Source: an uncultured Tateyamaria sp. (GTDB lineage: Bacteria; Pseudomonadota; Alphaproteobacteria; Rhodobacterales; Rhodobacteraceae). From it: a stretch of 64,000 nucleotides of DNA. Below are positions 18,085 through 26,501 of this stretch, in pieces. Location: contig NZ_CANNDN010000001.1 of assembly GCF_947503465.1 (NCBI RefSeq), positions 1 through 64,000 on the forward strand, in the 5' to 3' direction. Under the pieces are notes generated by a model. That model saw only the letters and a list, made by a program, of their open reading frames with translations, did no database searches and was not told the origin of the DNA. Numbering within the stretch: the stretch's first letter is position 1; each line of letters begins with the position of its first letter. The translations under genes were made by a program, and so were the position numbers.

Positions 18085-20661
18085 ATGCCAACGGCTATGG
18101 TGCCGGGCGAAAGGATCGCCGCAGTGCAGAATAACCCGCATACAACCCTGGTGACACCCACCGCGCCCATCGCCACGGACTCCCATGGCGGGCGTGCGAA
18201 ATGCCTGCAGCGTCTGACCCGGCTTGACCTGCCGGTTCCGCCCACCGTGGCCCTGTCCTTTGACGCCGTGCATGACATCGCCAAGGGCCACCTGCCTGAT
18301 ATTCCAGCGATTCTCGACCAGTTCCCGGCCGAGGCGCTGTTGTGCGTGCGCCCGTCCTCCGAGGACCCGGATTGGGGTGGCCCGTCCGCGATCCTCAATA
18401 TCGGCATGAACGACACCCGGTTCGAAGCGCTGTGCGCGACGCTGGGCACCGATGCGGCAGCCGCATTGTTCACCCGCTTCGTGCAAAGCTATGCCATCCA
18501 TGTGGACCGGCTTGATCCCGACATGTTTGACGATGTGACTGGCGAGGGGCCGTACGCCCTGCAACAAACGCTTGAAGCCTATGAAAACGAGACAGAGTTC
18601 CCGTTCCCGGCCACCCGCGCCGAACAGCTGGCTGGTGTTTTGAAATCCATGGCCCGCGCCTGGGAAGGTACCTCTGCCCGCCTGCTGCGCCAGGCCAAGG
18701 GCGCACCCGCGGATGCGGGTCTGGGCCTGGTGGTGCAACAGATGGCCTTTGGCGTGGGGCAGGGCGAAAGCGGGGCGGGTGTCCTGCAACTGGTGTCGTC
18801 GAAGACCGGGATGCCGCAGATCACCGGGCGCTACCTGCGCCAAAGCCAGGGGCGTGATGCGCTGCGCAGCGACGCCAAGAGCCTCTATATCACCCGCGAT
18901 CCGCGCGGCCCCTCGCTCGAGGATCAGGTGCCCGACGCCTTTGCCCAGCTTGTGGATCATGCCCGCCTGATGCGCACCAGGCTGCGCGAGGAAATGCAGG
19001 TCGAATTCACCATTGAAAACGGGCATCTGCACATCCTTGACGGCGTGCGCGTGGCGCGGTCCTCTCGCGCGGCGGTCCGCATCGCCGTGCAACTGGCCCG
19101 CGACGGGATCATCCCGCGCCAAGAGGCGCTGATGCGGATCGAACCACGCACACTCAATGAACTGTTGCACCGTCAGGTCGACCGCCACGCCAAACGGGAC
19201 CTGCTGGCCACCGGCATTGCCGCCAGCCCCGGTGCCGCCACGGGCCGCCTCGTGTTTTCCGCCAATGAAGCCCAGGCCAGTGCGGCCCGAAACGAAGACT
19301 GCATTCTGGTGCGCCGCGAAACCTCGCCCGAGGATATCCGGGGCATGCACGCCGCCAAGGCCGTGATCACCGAACGGGGCGGCATCACCAGCCACGCCGC
19401 CGTCATCGGGCGCGGCATCGGGCTGCCCTGCGTTGTGGGGGTCAGCGACATGCGGTTCCAGACCCGAAATGGCCTGCTGACCACCAAGGACGGGCGGACT
19501 GTATCGGCCGGTGACATCGTCACCGTGGACGGCACCAATGGCACGATCCTGCTGGGCGCGCCTGCCATGCAGGAAGCGGCCCTGGATGACGCGTTCACCG
19601 ACCTGATGGACTGGGCCGATGCAGAACGTGACATCGGCATCCGCGCCAATGCCGACACGCCCGCCGACGCCCAGACCGCCAGCAATTTCAACGCGCAGGG
19701 CATTGGCCTGTGCCGGACGGAACACATGTTCTTTGAACCGGGCCGCCTGACCGTGATGCGCGAAATGATCTTTGCCGCCACCAGCGACGACCGGCGCGCG
19801 GTGCTGGAACGGCTGCTGCCGATGCAACGGGCCGATTTCATTCAGCTGTTCAAGATCATGCAGGGCAAACCGGTCTGCATCCGCCTGTTCGACCCGCCCC
19901 TGCACGAATTCCTGCCCACGGACCGGACCGGCCAGAACGAATTGGCCGACGCGCTGAACCTGCCCCTGTCGGACGTGACCCGCCGGATCGAGGCGATGGC
20001 CGAATACAACCCGATGCTGGGCCTGCGCGGTGTCCGGTTGGGCGTCACCGTGCCCGAAATTTACGAAATGCAGGCCCGCGCCATTTTCGAGGCGGCCTTG
20101 GATGCGGGCCGCGATGGCGCGCCGGTGGTGCCCGAGATCATGATCCCGCTGGTCAGCGCCAAGCGCGAGGTGGAACTGGTGCGCTCGCGCGTCGATGCCA
20201 TCGCCGCTGCGGTCGCCGCCGAAAAGGGGGCCGAGTTCGACTATCACCTCGGCGTCATGGTCGAAACGCCCCGGGCTGCGTTGCGGGCAGGTGATATCGC
20301 CCAGCACTGCAGCTTTCTGTCCTTCGGCACCAACGACCTGACACAGATGACCTATGGTCTGTCGCGCGACGATGCGGGCCGGTTCATGTCCGACTACGTG
20401 CGCCAGGAGGTCTTTGTCGAGGACCCGTTCCATTCACTTGATATCGACGGCGTGGGCGAGTTGCTGCGCCTGGGATCGGAACGCGGACGGGCGGCGCGGC
20501 CCAACATCACCCTGTCCATGTGCGGCGAACATGGCGGCAATCCCGAATCAATTGCCTTCTGCCGAAATGCCGGATTCGACTATGTGTCCTGCTCTCCGTT
20601 CCGGGTTCCGGTGGCTCGGCTGGCTTCCGCTCAACTGGCAATTGCCCACAAAATCGGGTAG
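18085..20661 (+). CDS. Pyruvate phosphate dikinase-like PEP-utilising enzyme
   Basis: 858 residues. The central and C-terminal parts are canonical PPDK: swivelling phospho-His domain 'ERGGITSHAAVIGRG' (His near 437), 'GIGLCRTEHMFF', 'IRLFDPPLHEFLP' and the catalytic Cys in 'SMCGEHGGNPE'. The N-terminal nucleotide domain is divergent: the GGKG lysine motif reads HGGRAKC and the LQTR motif reads ILDGVR, while VRPSSEDPDWGG replaces the usual RSG. It may therefore use a different phosphoryl partner or be less active with ATP. True PPDK interconverts pyruvate and PEP. Confidence 0.85.
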   Translation: MPTAMVPGERIAAVQNNPHTTLVTPTAPIATDSHGGRAKCLQRLTRLDLPVPPTVALSFDAVHDIAKGHLPDIPAILDQFPAEALLCVRPSSEDPDWGGPSAILNIGMNDTRFEALCATLGTDAAAALFTRFVQSYAIHVDRLDPDMFDDVTGEGPYALQQTLEAYENETEFPFPATRAEQLAGVLKSMARAWEGTSARLLRQAKGAPADAGLGLVVQQMAFGVGQGESGAGVLQLVSSKTGMPQITGRYLRQSQGRDALRSDAKSLYITRDPRGPSLEDQVPDAFAQLVDHARLMRTRLREEMQVEFTIENGHLHILDGVRVARSSRAAVRIAVQLARDGIIPRQEALMRIEPRTLNELLHRQVDRHAKRDLLATGIAASPGAATGRLVFSANEAQASAARNEDCILVRRETSPEDIRGMHAAKAVITERGGITSHAAVIGRGIGLPCVVGVSDMRFQTRNGLLTTKDGRTVSAGDIVTVDGTNGTILLGAPAMQEAALDDAFTDLMDWADAERDIGIRANADTPADAQTASNFNAQGIGLCRTEHMFFEPGRLTVMREMIFAATSDDRRAVLERLLPMQRADFIQLFKIMQGKPVCIRLFDPPLHEFLPTDRTGQNELADALNLPLSDVTRRIEAMAEYNPMLGLRGVRLGVTVPEIYEMQARAIFEAALDAGRDGAPVVPEIMIPLVSAKREVELVRSRVDAIAAAVAAEKGAEFDYHLGVMVETPRAALRAGDIAQHCSFLSFGTNDLTQMTYGLSRDDAGRFMSDYVRQEVFVEDPFHSLDIDGVGELLRLGSERGRAARPNITLSMCGEHGGNPESIAFCRNAGFDYVSCSPFRVPVARLASAQLAIAHKIG

Positions 20662-20693
20662 CAGCGCCCACCGTACGCCACAGTATCTAAGGG

Positions 20694-20702
20694 TTATCCA
20701 CA
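20694..20702 (+). promoter_or_regulatory. Single DnaA-box-like 9-mer TTATCCACA
   Basis: One exact consensus DnaA box in the intergenic region between the PPDK-like gene and the SleB-like gene. There is no second box, AT-rich unwinding tract or dnaA gene nearby, so it is not an origin. A chance match is likely, or a DnaA titration or regulatory site. Confidence 0.3.
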
Positions 20703-20815
20703 AGCCGTATCTCGCCTGTGCATAGCGGGCATGTGCGACCAAAACGCCCAAAAACTGGACGACATGTCGAATTTTCCCTAAATGGCGCGGATCGGAAACG
20801 ATCCTGGGGTGATCT

Positions 20816-21457
20816 ATGCGACTTTTGGTAAAGGCGATGTTGGCGTGCTGCATGCTGACTGGCACTCAACTTGCCGCGGCGGATGGCGACGACACGGCTG
20901 CCACGGGCGACGCGTTGCGCAAAGCCGAAACACGTGGGTTGCGCGGAGTGTCCCAAGCCCGGCTCGAGGGGCTGCTGAGCGAACCCAATCTTGCCACCGA
21001 CGTGTCCTTTTCCCGAAGCTGGGTGGATGCCCAACCCAAGGCCAAGGGCGGCGCTCACTGGAAATGCCTCAGCGAAGCGCTCTACTTCGAAGCACGCGGA
21101 GAGACGGTCAAAGGGCAGTTTGCCGTGGCCGAAGTCATCATGAACCGTGTGCGTAGCGCCCGTTTCCCCGACAATGTCTGCGGCGTGATCAACCAGGGCA
21201 CCGGCAAACGGTATCAATGCCAGTTCACCTATACCTGTGACGGAAATCCCGAAACCATCCATGAACCCCGCGCCTTCGAACGCGTGTCCAAAGTGGCCCG
21301 CGCGGTGCTGGATGGTCGTGCGCCCGACCTGACCAAGGGGGCTACGCACTATCACACCACGGCGGTGCGCCCGCAGTGGGCCCGGGTGTACACCAAGACG
21401 GCGGCCATCGGCGTGCACGTATTTTACCGTCACACCTTCCGCACCGCATCGAACTGA
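20816..21457 (+). CDS. Cell wall hydrolase, SleB/CwlJ family
   Basis: 213 residues with a signal peptide (start 'MRLLVKAMLACCMLTGTQLAAA') and a C-terminal Hydrolase_2 domain. Family motifs: 'CLSEALYFEARGE' (catalytic Glu), 'VAEVIMNRV', 'CGVINQG' and 'ATHYHTT'. In Rhodobacteraceae such proteins cleave peptidoglycan in the periplasm; this is lytic-transglycosylase-like chemistry by homology. No sporulation genes are present, so the 'spore' name reflects the family only. Confidence 0.88.
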   Translation: MRLLVKAMLACCMLTGTQLAAADGDDTAATGDALRKAETRGLRGVSQARLEGLLSEPNLATDVSFSRSWVDAQPKAKGGAHWKCLSEALYFEARGETVKGQFAVAEVIMNRVRSARFPDNVCGVINQGTGKRYQCQFTYTCDGNPETIHEPRAFERVSKVARAVLDGRAPDLTKGATHYHTTAVRPQWARVYTKTAAIGVHVFYRHTFRTASN

Positions 21458-21489
21458 CGTTTTCAGGCCCGGGGGCGGCGTCTTTGGCC

Positions 21490-21507
21490 CTGTCCCCGCG
21501 GGGACAG
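21490..21507. repeat. Palindrome TGTCCCCGCGGGGACA, copy 2
   Basis: Perfect 18-bp inverted repeat CTGTCCCCGCGGGGACAG between the cell wall hydrolase gene and folB, identical in core to copies at 1170, 23876 and 29664. It lies about 45 bp before the folB start. Confidence 0.85.
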
Positions 21508-21551
21508 CTTGGGTAGAAGGGCGCAACTTTTCCATCCAAAGGCCCTGCTCC

Positions 21552-22481
21552 ATGGCGTCTGAAATCCGTCTTGCCTTCTCCCACCCCTCTGAACGGTCCG
21601 AGGCAACGGCGACATCCGCCCCGCTTGACCGCATTTCGGTCCGTGACCACATTGTCGAAGTCGAGATCGGCGCGTTCCAGGCCGAACGTGGGGTGACGCA
21701 GCGTATCTGCTTCAACATCGTGGTCGAGGTGCGCCCGCTCACCGGTCCCATCGATGACGACGTGGACCGCATCCTGTCCTATGACAAGGTGACCGAGGCC
21801 ATCGCTTACGAGTTGGCCGCCGAACGTCTGAACCTGCTGGAAACGCTGTCCGAACGCGTCGCCGACCGTATCCTGATGGAACCGCAGGCGATGCGCGTCT
21901 TTGTCCGCATCGAAAAGCTGGACCGTGGTCCAGGTGCGCTGGGGGTCGAGATTGTGCGCAGCCGTGGCACCGCCCGGCCCGTCGCCGTGGAGGACATGGA
22001 AGAGGACGTGATGCACCCCGAACTGGTGTATCTGTCCAACGACGCGATCGCTTCGGACCATCTGAGCGGCTGGATCGACCAGCTTGAGAACATGGGCCGG
22101 CCGCTGATCTTTTGCGTCGGGCCCGCCGCAATCGACGCACCACAGGCGAGCCATCCGCTGGCGCAACGGCGCATCGACTTGCTGGCCATCGAACAAAACG
22201 CCTGGGTGCTGGCCGCCCGCGATGCCCGCTGCAAGGTGGTGGACACACGGACGGAACTGGATTGGGCAATGCGCAACGGGCAGGCCTGTGTCTGGGCCCC
22301 GTCCAAGATCGTGCTTGACGCGGTCGACGGCCCGTCAGCCAAGGGGGCGGATGCGGTCGCTTTGGCGTCGTGGTTCGCGGCCACGTTCGACGTGCTGGAG
22401 ATGCTGGTCATCGGTGACGACGGCCCCACGGACGCGCCCGTTGCCCTGCGCGCGGTCCCGGTGGATCAGGCCACGCTCTGA
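21552..22481 (+). CDS. folB: Dihydroneopterin aldolase FolB with extra C-terminal domain
   Basis: 309 residues, twice the size of a normal FolB (~120). Residues ~25-140 are FolB-like ('VEIGAFQAERGVTQRICFN', 'LSYDKVTEAI', 'LLETLSERVADRIL'). Residues ~150-309 form a second domain with alternating hydrophobic strands ('RPLIFCVGPAA'), 'QNAWVLAARDARC', 'PSKIVLDAVDGPSAKGADAVALASWFA' and 'LEMLVIGDDG', which resembles the ATP-binding end of amino acid kinase fold proteins. The TGA overlaps the folP ATG, indicating coupled translation in the folate pathway. Confidence 0.85.
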   Translation: MASEIRLAFSHPSERSEATATSAPLDRISVRDHIVEVEIGAFQAERGVTQRICFNIVVEVRPLTGPIDDDVDRILSYDKVTEAIAYELAAERLNLLETLSERVADRILMEPQAMRVFVRIEKLDRGPGALGVEIVRSRGTARPVAVEDMEEDVMHPELVYLSNDAIASDHLSGWIDQLENMGRPLIFCVGPAAIDAPQASHPLAQRRIDLLAIEQNAWVLAARDARCKVVDTRTELDWAMRNGQACVWAPSKIVLDAVDGPSAKGADAVALASWFAATFDVLEMLVIGDDGPTDAPVALRAVPVDQATL

Positions 22482-23458
22482 TGCGCTATATCCGGCCCTT
22501 GATGCAGGTGGGGCCAGCGCGGCCCGCCGGTGCCGTGACCTGCGGTGGGTGCTGGTTCAGCCATGTGGAGGTGCTGTCGCGCACCGAAGATCCGCATGTT
22601 CTGTCGGTTTCGGCTCTGACCGCAGAAGAGCTTGCGCCGTTCGACCGCGACTGGGGCGCACCGCGGATCATGGGCATCCTGAACACAACGCCCGACAGCT
22701 TTTCCGACGGGGGCCAGCACAACGCGCGGGCCGATGCCGTTGCCCATGGGCAACGTCTGATCGCGCAGGGCGCCGACAGTCTTGATATCGGCGGAGAGAG
22801 CACGCGGCCCGGCGCGCATGTCGTTGAGGTCAAGGAAGAAATCGCGCGCACCGCGCCTGTGATCCGTGTCCTGCGGGCGGCGGGTGTGACCGCGCCGATC
22901 TCGATCGACACGCGCAAGGCTGCTGTGGCAAAGGCGGCGCTGGATGCCGGCGCCACGGTGGTCAATGACGTGTCCGGCTTCACCCATGATACGGAACTCG
23001 CACCGCTGTGCGCCGCGCGCGGTGTCCCTGTGTGTGTGATGCATGCGCAGGGTGATCCGCAGACGATGCAAGACAATCCGACCTATGATGATGTGCTGCT
23101 GGATGTTTATGACTTCCTGGCGGAGCGGATGGAACTGCTGCAAGCCGCTGGCATCGCCAAAGCAAACATCATTGCCGATCCGGGCATCGGTTTTGGCAAG
23201 ACGTTGGACCACAACCTTGCCCTGCTGAACCGCATCAGCCTGTTTCACAGCCTGGGCGTGCCGATCCTTCTGGGGGCGTCGCGCAAGCGGTTCATCGGCA
23301 CCATCGGCAACGCGCCCGAGGCATCGGCGCGGGCCCCCGGGTCAGTGGCGGTGGCCCTTGCCGCCTTGGCACAGGGCGTCCAGATCATCCGTGCGCATGA
23401 CGTTGCCGATCATGCGCAGGCCATTGCGCTTTGGCGCGCCTCTGTGGCACATCGCTGA
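22481..23458 (+). CDS. folP: Dihydropteroate synthase
   Basis: 325 residues; condenses 6-hydroxymethyl-dihydropterin pyrophosphate with p-aminobenzoate. TIM-barrel signatures: '[16 protein letters not shown]', '[13 protein letters not shown]', '[15 protein letters not shown]', 'VVNDVSGF', '[11 protein letters not shown]' and 'GASRKRFIG'. About 60 extra residues precede the usual core. They include Cys pairs ('CGGCW') that may be an accessory metal-binding or structural piece. It overlaps folB by one base. Confidence 0.95.
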   Translation: MRYIRPLMQVGPARPAGAVTCGGCWFSHVEVLSRTEDPHVLSVSALTAEELAPFDRDWGAPRIMGILNTTPDSFSDGGQHNARADAVAHGQRLIAQGADSLDIGGESTRPGAHVVEVKEEIARTAPVIRVLRAAGVTAPISIDTRKAAVAKAALDAGATVVNDVSGFTHDTELAPLCAARGVPVCVMHAQGDPQTMQDNPTYDDVLLDVYDFLAERMELLQAAGIAKANIIADPGIGFGKTLDHNLALLNRISLFHSLGVPILLGASRKRFIGTIGNAPEASARAPGSVAVALAALAQGVQIIRAHDVADHAQAIALWRASVAHR

Positions 23459-23459
23459 C

Positions 23460-24812
23460 ATGAAAAAGCTTTTCGGGACGGACGGCGTCCGGGGCACGGC
23501 CAACCTTGCCCCCATGACGGCCGAGATGGCGCTGCGTATCGGCGCGGCAGTGGGGCGGTACTTTCGCAGGGACAGTGCCGGTGTGCACCGCGTCGTCATT
23601 GGCAAGGACACCCGCCTGTCGGGCTATATGTTCGAGAACGCGCTGACGGCGGGCCTGACCAGTACGGGCATGAATGTTCTGCTGCTGGGGCCCGTGCCGA
23701 CGCCCGCCGTCGGCCTGCTGACCCGGTCCATGCGGGCCGACCTTGGCGTGATGATTTCAGCCAGCCACAACCCGGCCCATGACAACGGTATCAAGTTCTT
23801 CGGTCCCGACGGGTACAAGCTGAGCGATGCGGCGGAAGCCGAAATTGAAAACCTTGTTTCTCAAGGGGTTGAGCCTGTCCCCGCGGGGACAATCGGGCGC
23901 GCCAAGCGGATTGATGACGGTCGGTTCCGTTATGTGGAGCGGGTGAAATCCTCTTTCCCACGCCAGATGCGCCTGGATGGTCTGAAGGTGGTTGTGGACT
24001 GCGCCAATGGCGCCGCTTACCGCGTGGCGCCCGAGGCGCTGTGGGAATTGGGGGCCACGGTGATCCCTGTTGGCGTGTCGCCCAACGGGCACAATATCAA
24101 CGAAGGCTGCGGGTCAATGCATCCGCAAACCGCCGCCGAAGCGGTTGTGGCCCATGGGGCCGATGTCGGCATCTGTCTGGACGGGGACGCGGACCGGGTG
24201 ATCTTGCTGGATGAAAAGGGCCGTGTCGGCAACGGCGATCAGTTCATGGGGCTGATGGCGGCCCGTTGGGCATCCGAGGGGCGCTTGAAAAACAACGCGC
24301 TTGTGGCGACGGTGATGTCGAACCTGGGGCTCGAGCGGTTCCTGCAAGGTCATGGTGTGCGTCTGGAACGCACCGGCGTCGGCGACCGCTATGTCGTGGA
24401 ACGCATGCGCCAGGGCGATTTTAACCTGGGCGGCGAACAGTCGGGTCACATCGTGATGACGGATTATGCCACGACCGGTGACGGCTTGATGGCCGGATTG
24501 CAGTTTCTGGCCGAGTTGGTGCAATCCGGCAAACGTGCAAGCGAGGTCCTGCACGTGTTCGACCCGGTGCCGCAGCTTTTGAAGAATGTGCGTTTTTCCG
24601 CCGGCCAGGCTCCGCTGGAGATGGAGACCGTGCAGGCTGCAATTTCCGAGGCCGAAGACCAGTTGAACGGCAACGGTCGCCTGCTGATCCGCAAGTCGGG
24701 GACCGAGCCGCTGATCCGGGTGATGGCGGAAAGCGAGGATGAGGCGGTGCTGAATGCCAGCGTGGACCATGTGGTCCGTGCTGTCGAGGCGGCTGTCGCG
24801 CCGCGAGGCTGA
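23460..24812 (+). CDS. glmM: Phosphoglucosamine mutase
   Basis: 450 residues; converts glucosamine-6-phosphate to glucosamine-1-phosphate for peptidoglycan and LPS precursors. Motifs: '[14 protein letters not shown]', active-site phosphoserine in 'MISASHNP', metal site 'CLDGDADR', '[10 protein letters not shown]' and phosphate-binding '[12 protein letters not shown]'. It starts one base after the folP stop. Residues ~139-145 (PVPAGT) are encoded by a copy of the dispersed palindrome, apparently inserted in frame. Confidence 0.96.
   Translation: MKKLFGTDGVRGTANLAPMTAEMALRIGAAVGRYFRRDSAGVHRVVIGKDTRLSGYMFENALTAGLTSTGMNVLLLGPVPTPAVGLLTRSMRADLGVMISASHNPAHDNGIKFFGPDGYKLSDAAEAEIENLVSQGVEPVPAGTIGRAKRIDDGRFRYVERVKSSFPRQMRLDGLKVVVDCANGAAYRVAPEALWELGATVIPVGVSPNGHNINEGCGSMHPQTAAEAVVAHGADVGICLDGDADRVILLDEKGRVGNGDQFMGLMAARWASEGRLKNNALVATVMSNLGLERFLQGHGVRLERTGVGDRYVVERMRQGDFNLGGEQSGHIVMTDYATTGDGLMAGLQFLAELVQSGKRASEVLHVFDPVPQLLKNVRFSAGQAPLEMETVQAAISEAEDQLNGNGRLLIRKSGTEPLIRVMAESEDEAVLNASVDHVVRAVEAAVAPRG
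23866..23891. repeat. Palindrome TGTCCCCGCGGGGACA, copy 3, inside glmM
   Basis: The 16-bp core at 23876-23891 with left flank GGGTTGAGCC, matching copy 1 (GGGTTAAGCC), lies inside the glmM coding sequence and adds residues in a loop between 'NLVSQ' and 'IGRAKRID'. Confidence 0.8.
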
Positions 24813-24817
24813 CGGAC

Positions 24818-24847
24818 CCTCCGGGGGGAGTATTTCAAGCCAAGTGA
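24818..24847 (+). repeat. Degenerate REP-like remnant after glmM
   Basis: CCTCCGGGGGGAGTATTTCAAGCCAAGTGAAG just after the glmM stop. Read on the opposite strand it resembles the TTCTGGCNGAAAATACT-CGGGGG core of the REP-like elements. It has no complete hairpin. Confidence 0.4.
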
Positions 24848-24856
24848 AGCCTGGAC

Positions 24857-25774
24857 CTAGCGCGCGAAGAGCCTGCGCAGCGCGCCGTATTGGCTGAGGC
24901 CGACGCCAGTCAGGATCAGGGCCATGGCCAGCAAGAGGCTGGACGGGAGCGGTTCGTCCAGAAGGACGGCACCCATGAGCACGGACCAGACCGGCACCTG
25001 GTAATTGGTGATCGACATGAACACCGGGCCCGCGCTGCGGATGACAAGAACCCGCAACATGTTCGCCGCCGCCGTGGGGATCAGCCCGAGACCAGCAATG
25101 ACGACAAGGGTTTGCGTGTCGGGCAGGGGCGGTGGCCCTTCGACGATCCAGGCCGCGGGCAGCACGATGCAGGCGGCGATCAGCAACAGGATGGTCGACA
25201 GGCCGATCGGGTCAACCGCTGGCAGCCGCCGCATCAGGATCGACGAGACGCCATAGCAGCTGGCCGCGCCGATACAGGCGATCCGACCTGCGGTTTCCAG
25301 CTGCGCGCCGCTGGCCTCGAACGCCTGACCGCCGATCAGGATACACACGCCGACAAAGCCGATCACAAAGCCCAGCGTGCGCCGCCAGGTCATTCGTTCG
25401 CCCGGCACGAAGAAATGCGAAAGTGGCAGCACAATAAGCGCAACCGACGCCATCGAGACACCGGCAAAGCCCGATGTGACATATTGTTGTCCCCACGCCA
25501 GCAGGATGAACGGGATGGCCGAACTGAAGGCGCCGATGGCAATCAACGCCGCCCAGGTGTCCGCATTTGCGCGGCGTTCAAACAGCTTTGGCCCCAATGC
25601 GCGCCAGATCGCCACCATCAGGACGGCTGCAAAGCAGATGCGCCCGGCGGCCAGCCAGAACGGAGTGATGCCCCTGAGCGCGATTTCTGTGACCAGAAAC
25701 GTACCACCCCAGGTGACACCCAGAATGGCGACCATCAGCCAGCTTTTTGCCGTGATCGTGGGGCTATCTGTCAT
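24857..25774 (-). CDS. EamA/DMT-family transporter
   Basis: 305 residues with ten hydrophobic helices in two EamA repeats ('LGVTWGGTFLVTEIALRGITPFW' at the start; 'YQVPVWSVLMGAVLLDEPLP' in the second repeat). Likely an exporter of small metabolites. It is the distal gene of a three-gene minus-strand run: its start overlaps the upstream ABM-domain gene by 11 bp, so it should be co-transcribed with the NIPSNAP and ABM genes. Confidence 0.85.
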   Translation of the reverse strand: MTDSPTITAKSWLMVAILGVTWGGTFLVTEIALRGITPFWLAAGRICFAAVLMVAIWRALGPKLFERRANADTWAALIAIGAFSSAIPFILLAWGQQYVTSGFAGVSMASVALIVLPLSHFFVPGERMTWRRTLGFVIGFVGVCILIGGQAFEASGAQLETAGRIACIGAASCYGVSSILMRRLPAVDPIGLSTILLLIAACIVLPAAWIVEGPPPLPDTQTLVVIAGLGLIPTAAANMLRVLVIRSAGPVFMSITNYQVPVWSVLMGAVLLDEPLPSSLLLAMALILTGVGLSQYGALRRLFAR

Positions 25775-26111
25775 GCAGGGCCTTGCTGTCGGCGGGGGCC
25801 TGATCCCGTTCCGTCATGCCGTAGTCGCGGATCACGCCTGCCACGCGCAGGCGGTAGTCGTCGAAATGGATGTCGCGGCCCGCGCTTTGCGCATCGCGGT
25901 GTTCGGGCAGCTTGCGCCACTGTTCCAGCGCCGCCTCGTCCTCCCAGAACGACAGGGACAGCAGCTTGCCGGGCTCCATCAGGCTTTCGAACCGTTCGAC
26001 CGAAATGAAGCCGGGGATCTCGCCGAGGTGGTCCTTGAGCGTCGCGGCCCGGTTCAGGTAGGGGGTGCGGTGCCCGTCCTTGGGCCAGACCTCGAAGATG
26101 ACTGCGATCAT
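25764..26111 (-). CDS. Antibiotic biosynthesis monooxygenase (ABM)-domain protein
   Basis: 115 residues starting 'MIAVIFEVWPKDG' with the dimeric alpha+beta-barrel pattern ('LKDHLGEIPGFISVERFESL', 'SFWEDEAALEQWRKLPEHRDAQ'). ABM proteins include haem-degrading and quinol monooxygenases, but no substrate-specific residue is visible here. The gene overlaps the NIPSNAP-like gene by 4 bases on its 5' side and the DMT gene by 11 bases on its 3' side. Confidence 0.85.
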   Translation of the reverse strand: MIAVIFEVWPKDGHRTPYLNRAATLKDHLGEIPGFISVERFESLMEPGKLLSLSFWEDEAALEQWRKLPEHRDAQSAGRDIHFDDYRLRVAGVIRDYGMTERDQAPADSKALHDR

Positions 26112-26431
26112 GTGGAACCTCCCTGCGGTGTCGAAACATTGGTGAGCCATGTCCTGTCTTCCTTGAGTATGAATTTCTCGGATTGTGCAAACAGGTAATT
26201 TTCGCGCCCCAATGGATCTTGGGCGAGGCGGGCGCGGTAGGTTTCATAAGCGGCAAGGTTTTCAATGTGATAGATGCCATAGGCGAGGGTGGAGGACCCT
26301 TCGTGGGGTGCATAATATCCCACGAGGTCCGCGCCGCAGCGCGGGATGCACTGGCCCCAGCGGGCCCCATATTCAGCAAAGGCGGCGCGTTTTGTCGGGT
26401 CGATCTGGTACTGGATGATGCAGGTCAGCAT
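26108..26431 (-). CDS. NIPSNAP-family protein
   Basis: 107 residues: 'MLTCIIQYQIDPTKRAAFAEYG', then 'DLVGYYAPHEGSSTLAYGIYHIENLAAYETYRARL', the dimeric alpha+beta-barrel NIPSNAP layout. The start at 26431 has an AAGGA ribosome binding site; an upstream start at 26446 is possible. It is first in an operon with an ABM protein and a DMT exporter, and divergent from an ArsR-like regulator that starts 70 bp away. Confidence 0.85.
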   Translation of the reverse strand: MLTCIIQYQIDPTKRAAFAEYGARWGQCIPRCGADLVGYYAPHEGSSTLAYGIYHIENLAAYETYRARLAQDPLGRENYLFAQSEKFILKEDRTWLTNVSTPQGGST

Positions 26432-26501
26432 GAATGATCCTTTCAACGATGCGTGTTCATAGCACTTTGACGCGCGGGAATACTTCGGCTACGGTCGAAC
26501 T

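Noticed and set aside
20694-20702. Replication origin suggested by a DnaA box
   Set aside because: Only one 9-mer match, no AT-rich unwinding element and no dnaA, dnaN or parA-parB genes nearby. Kept only as a weak site.
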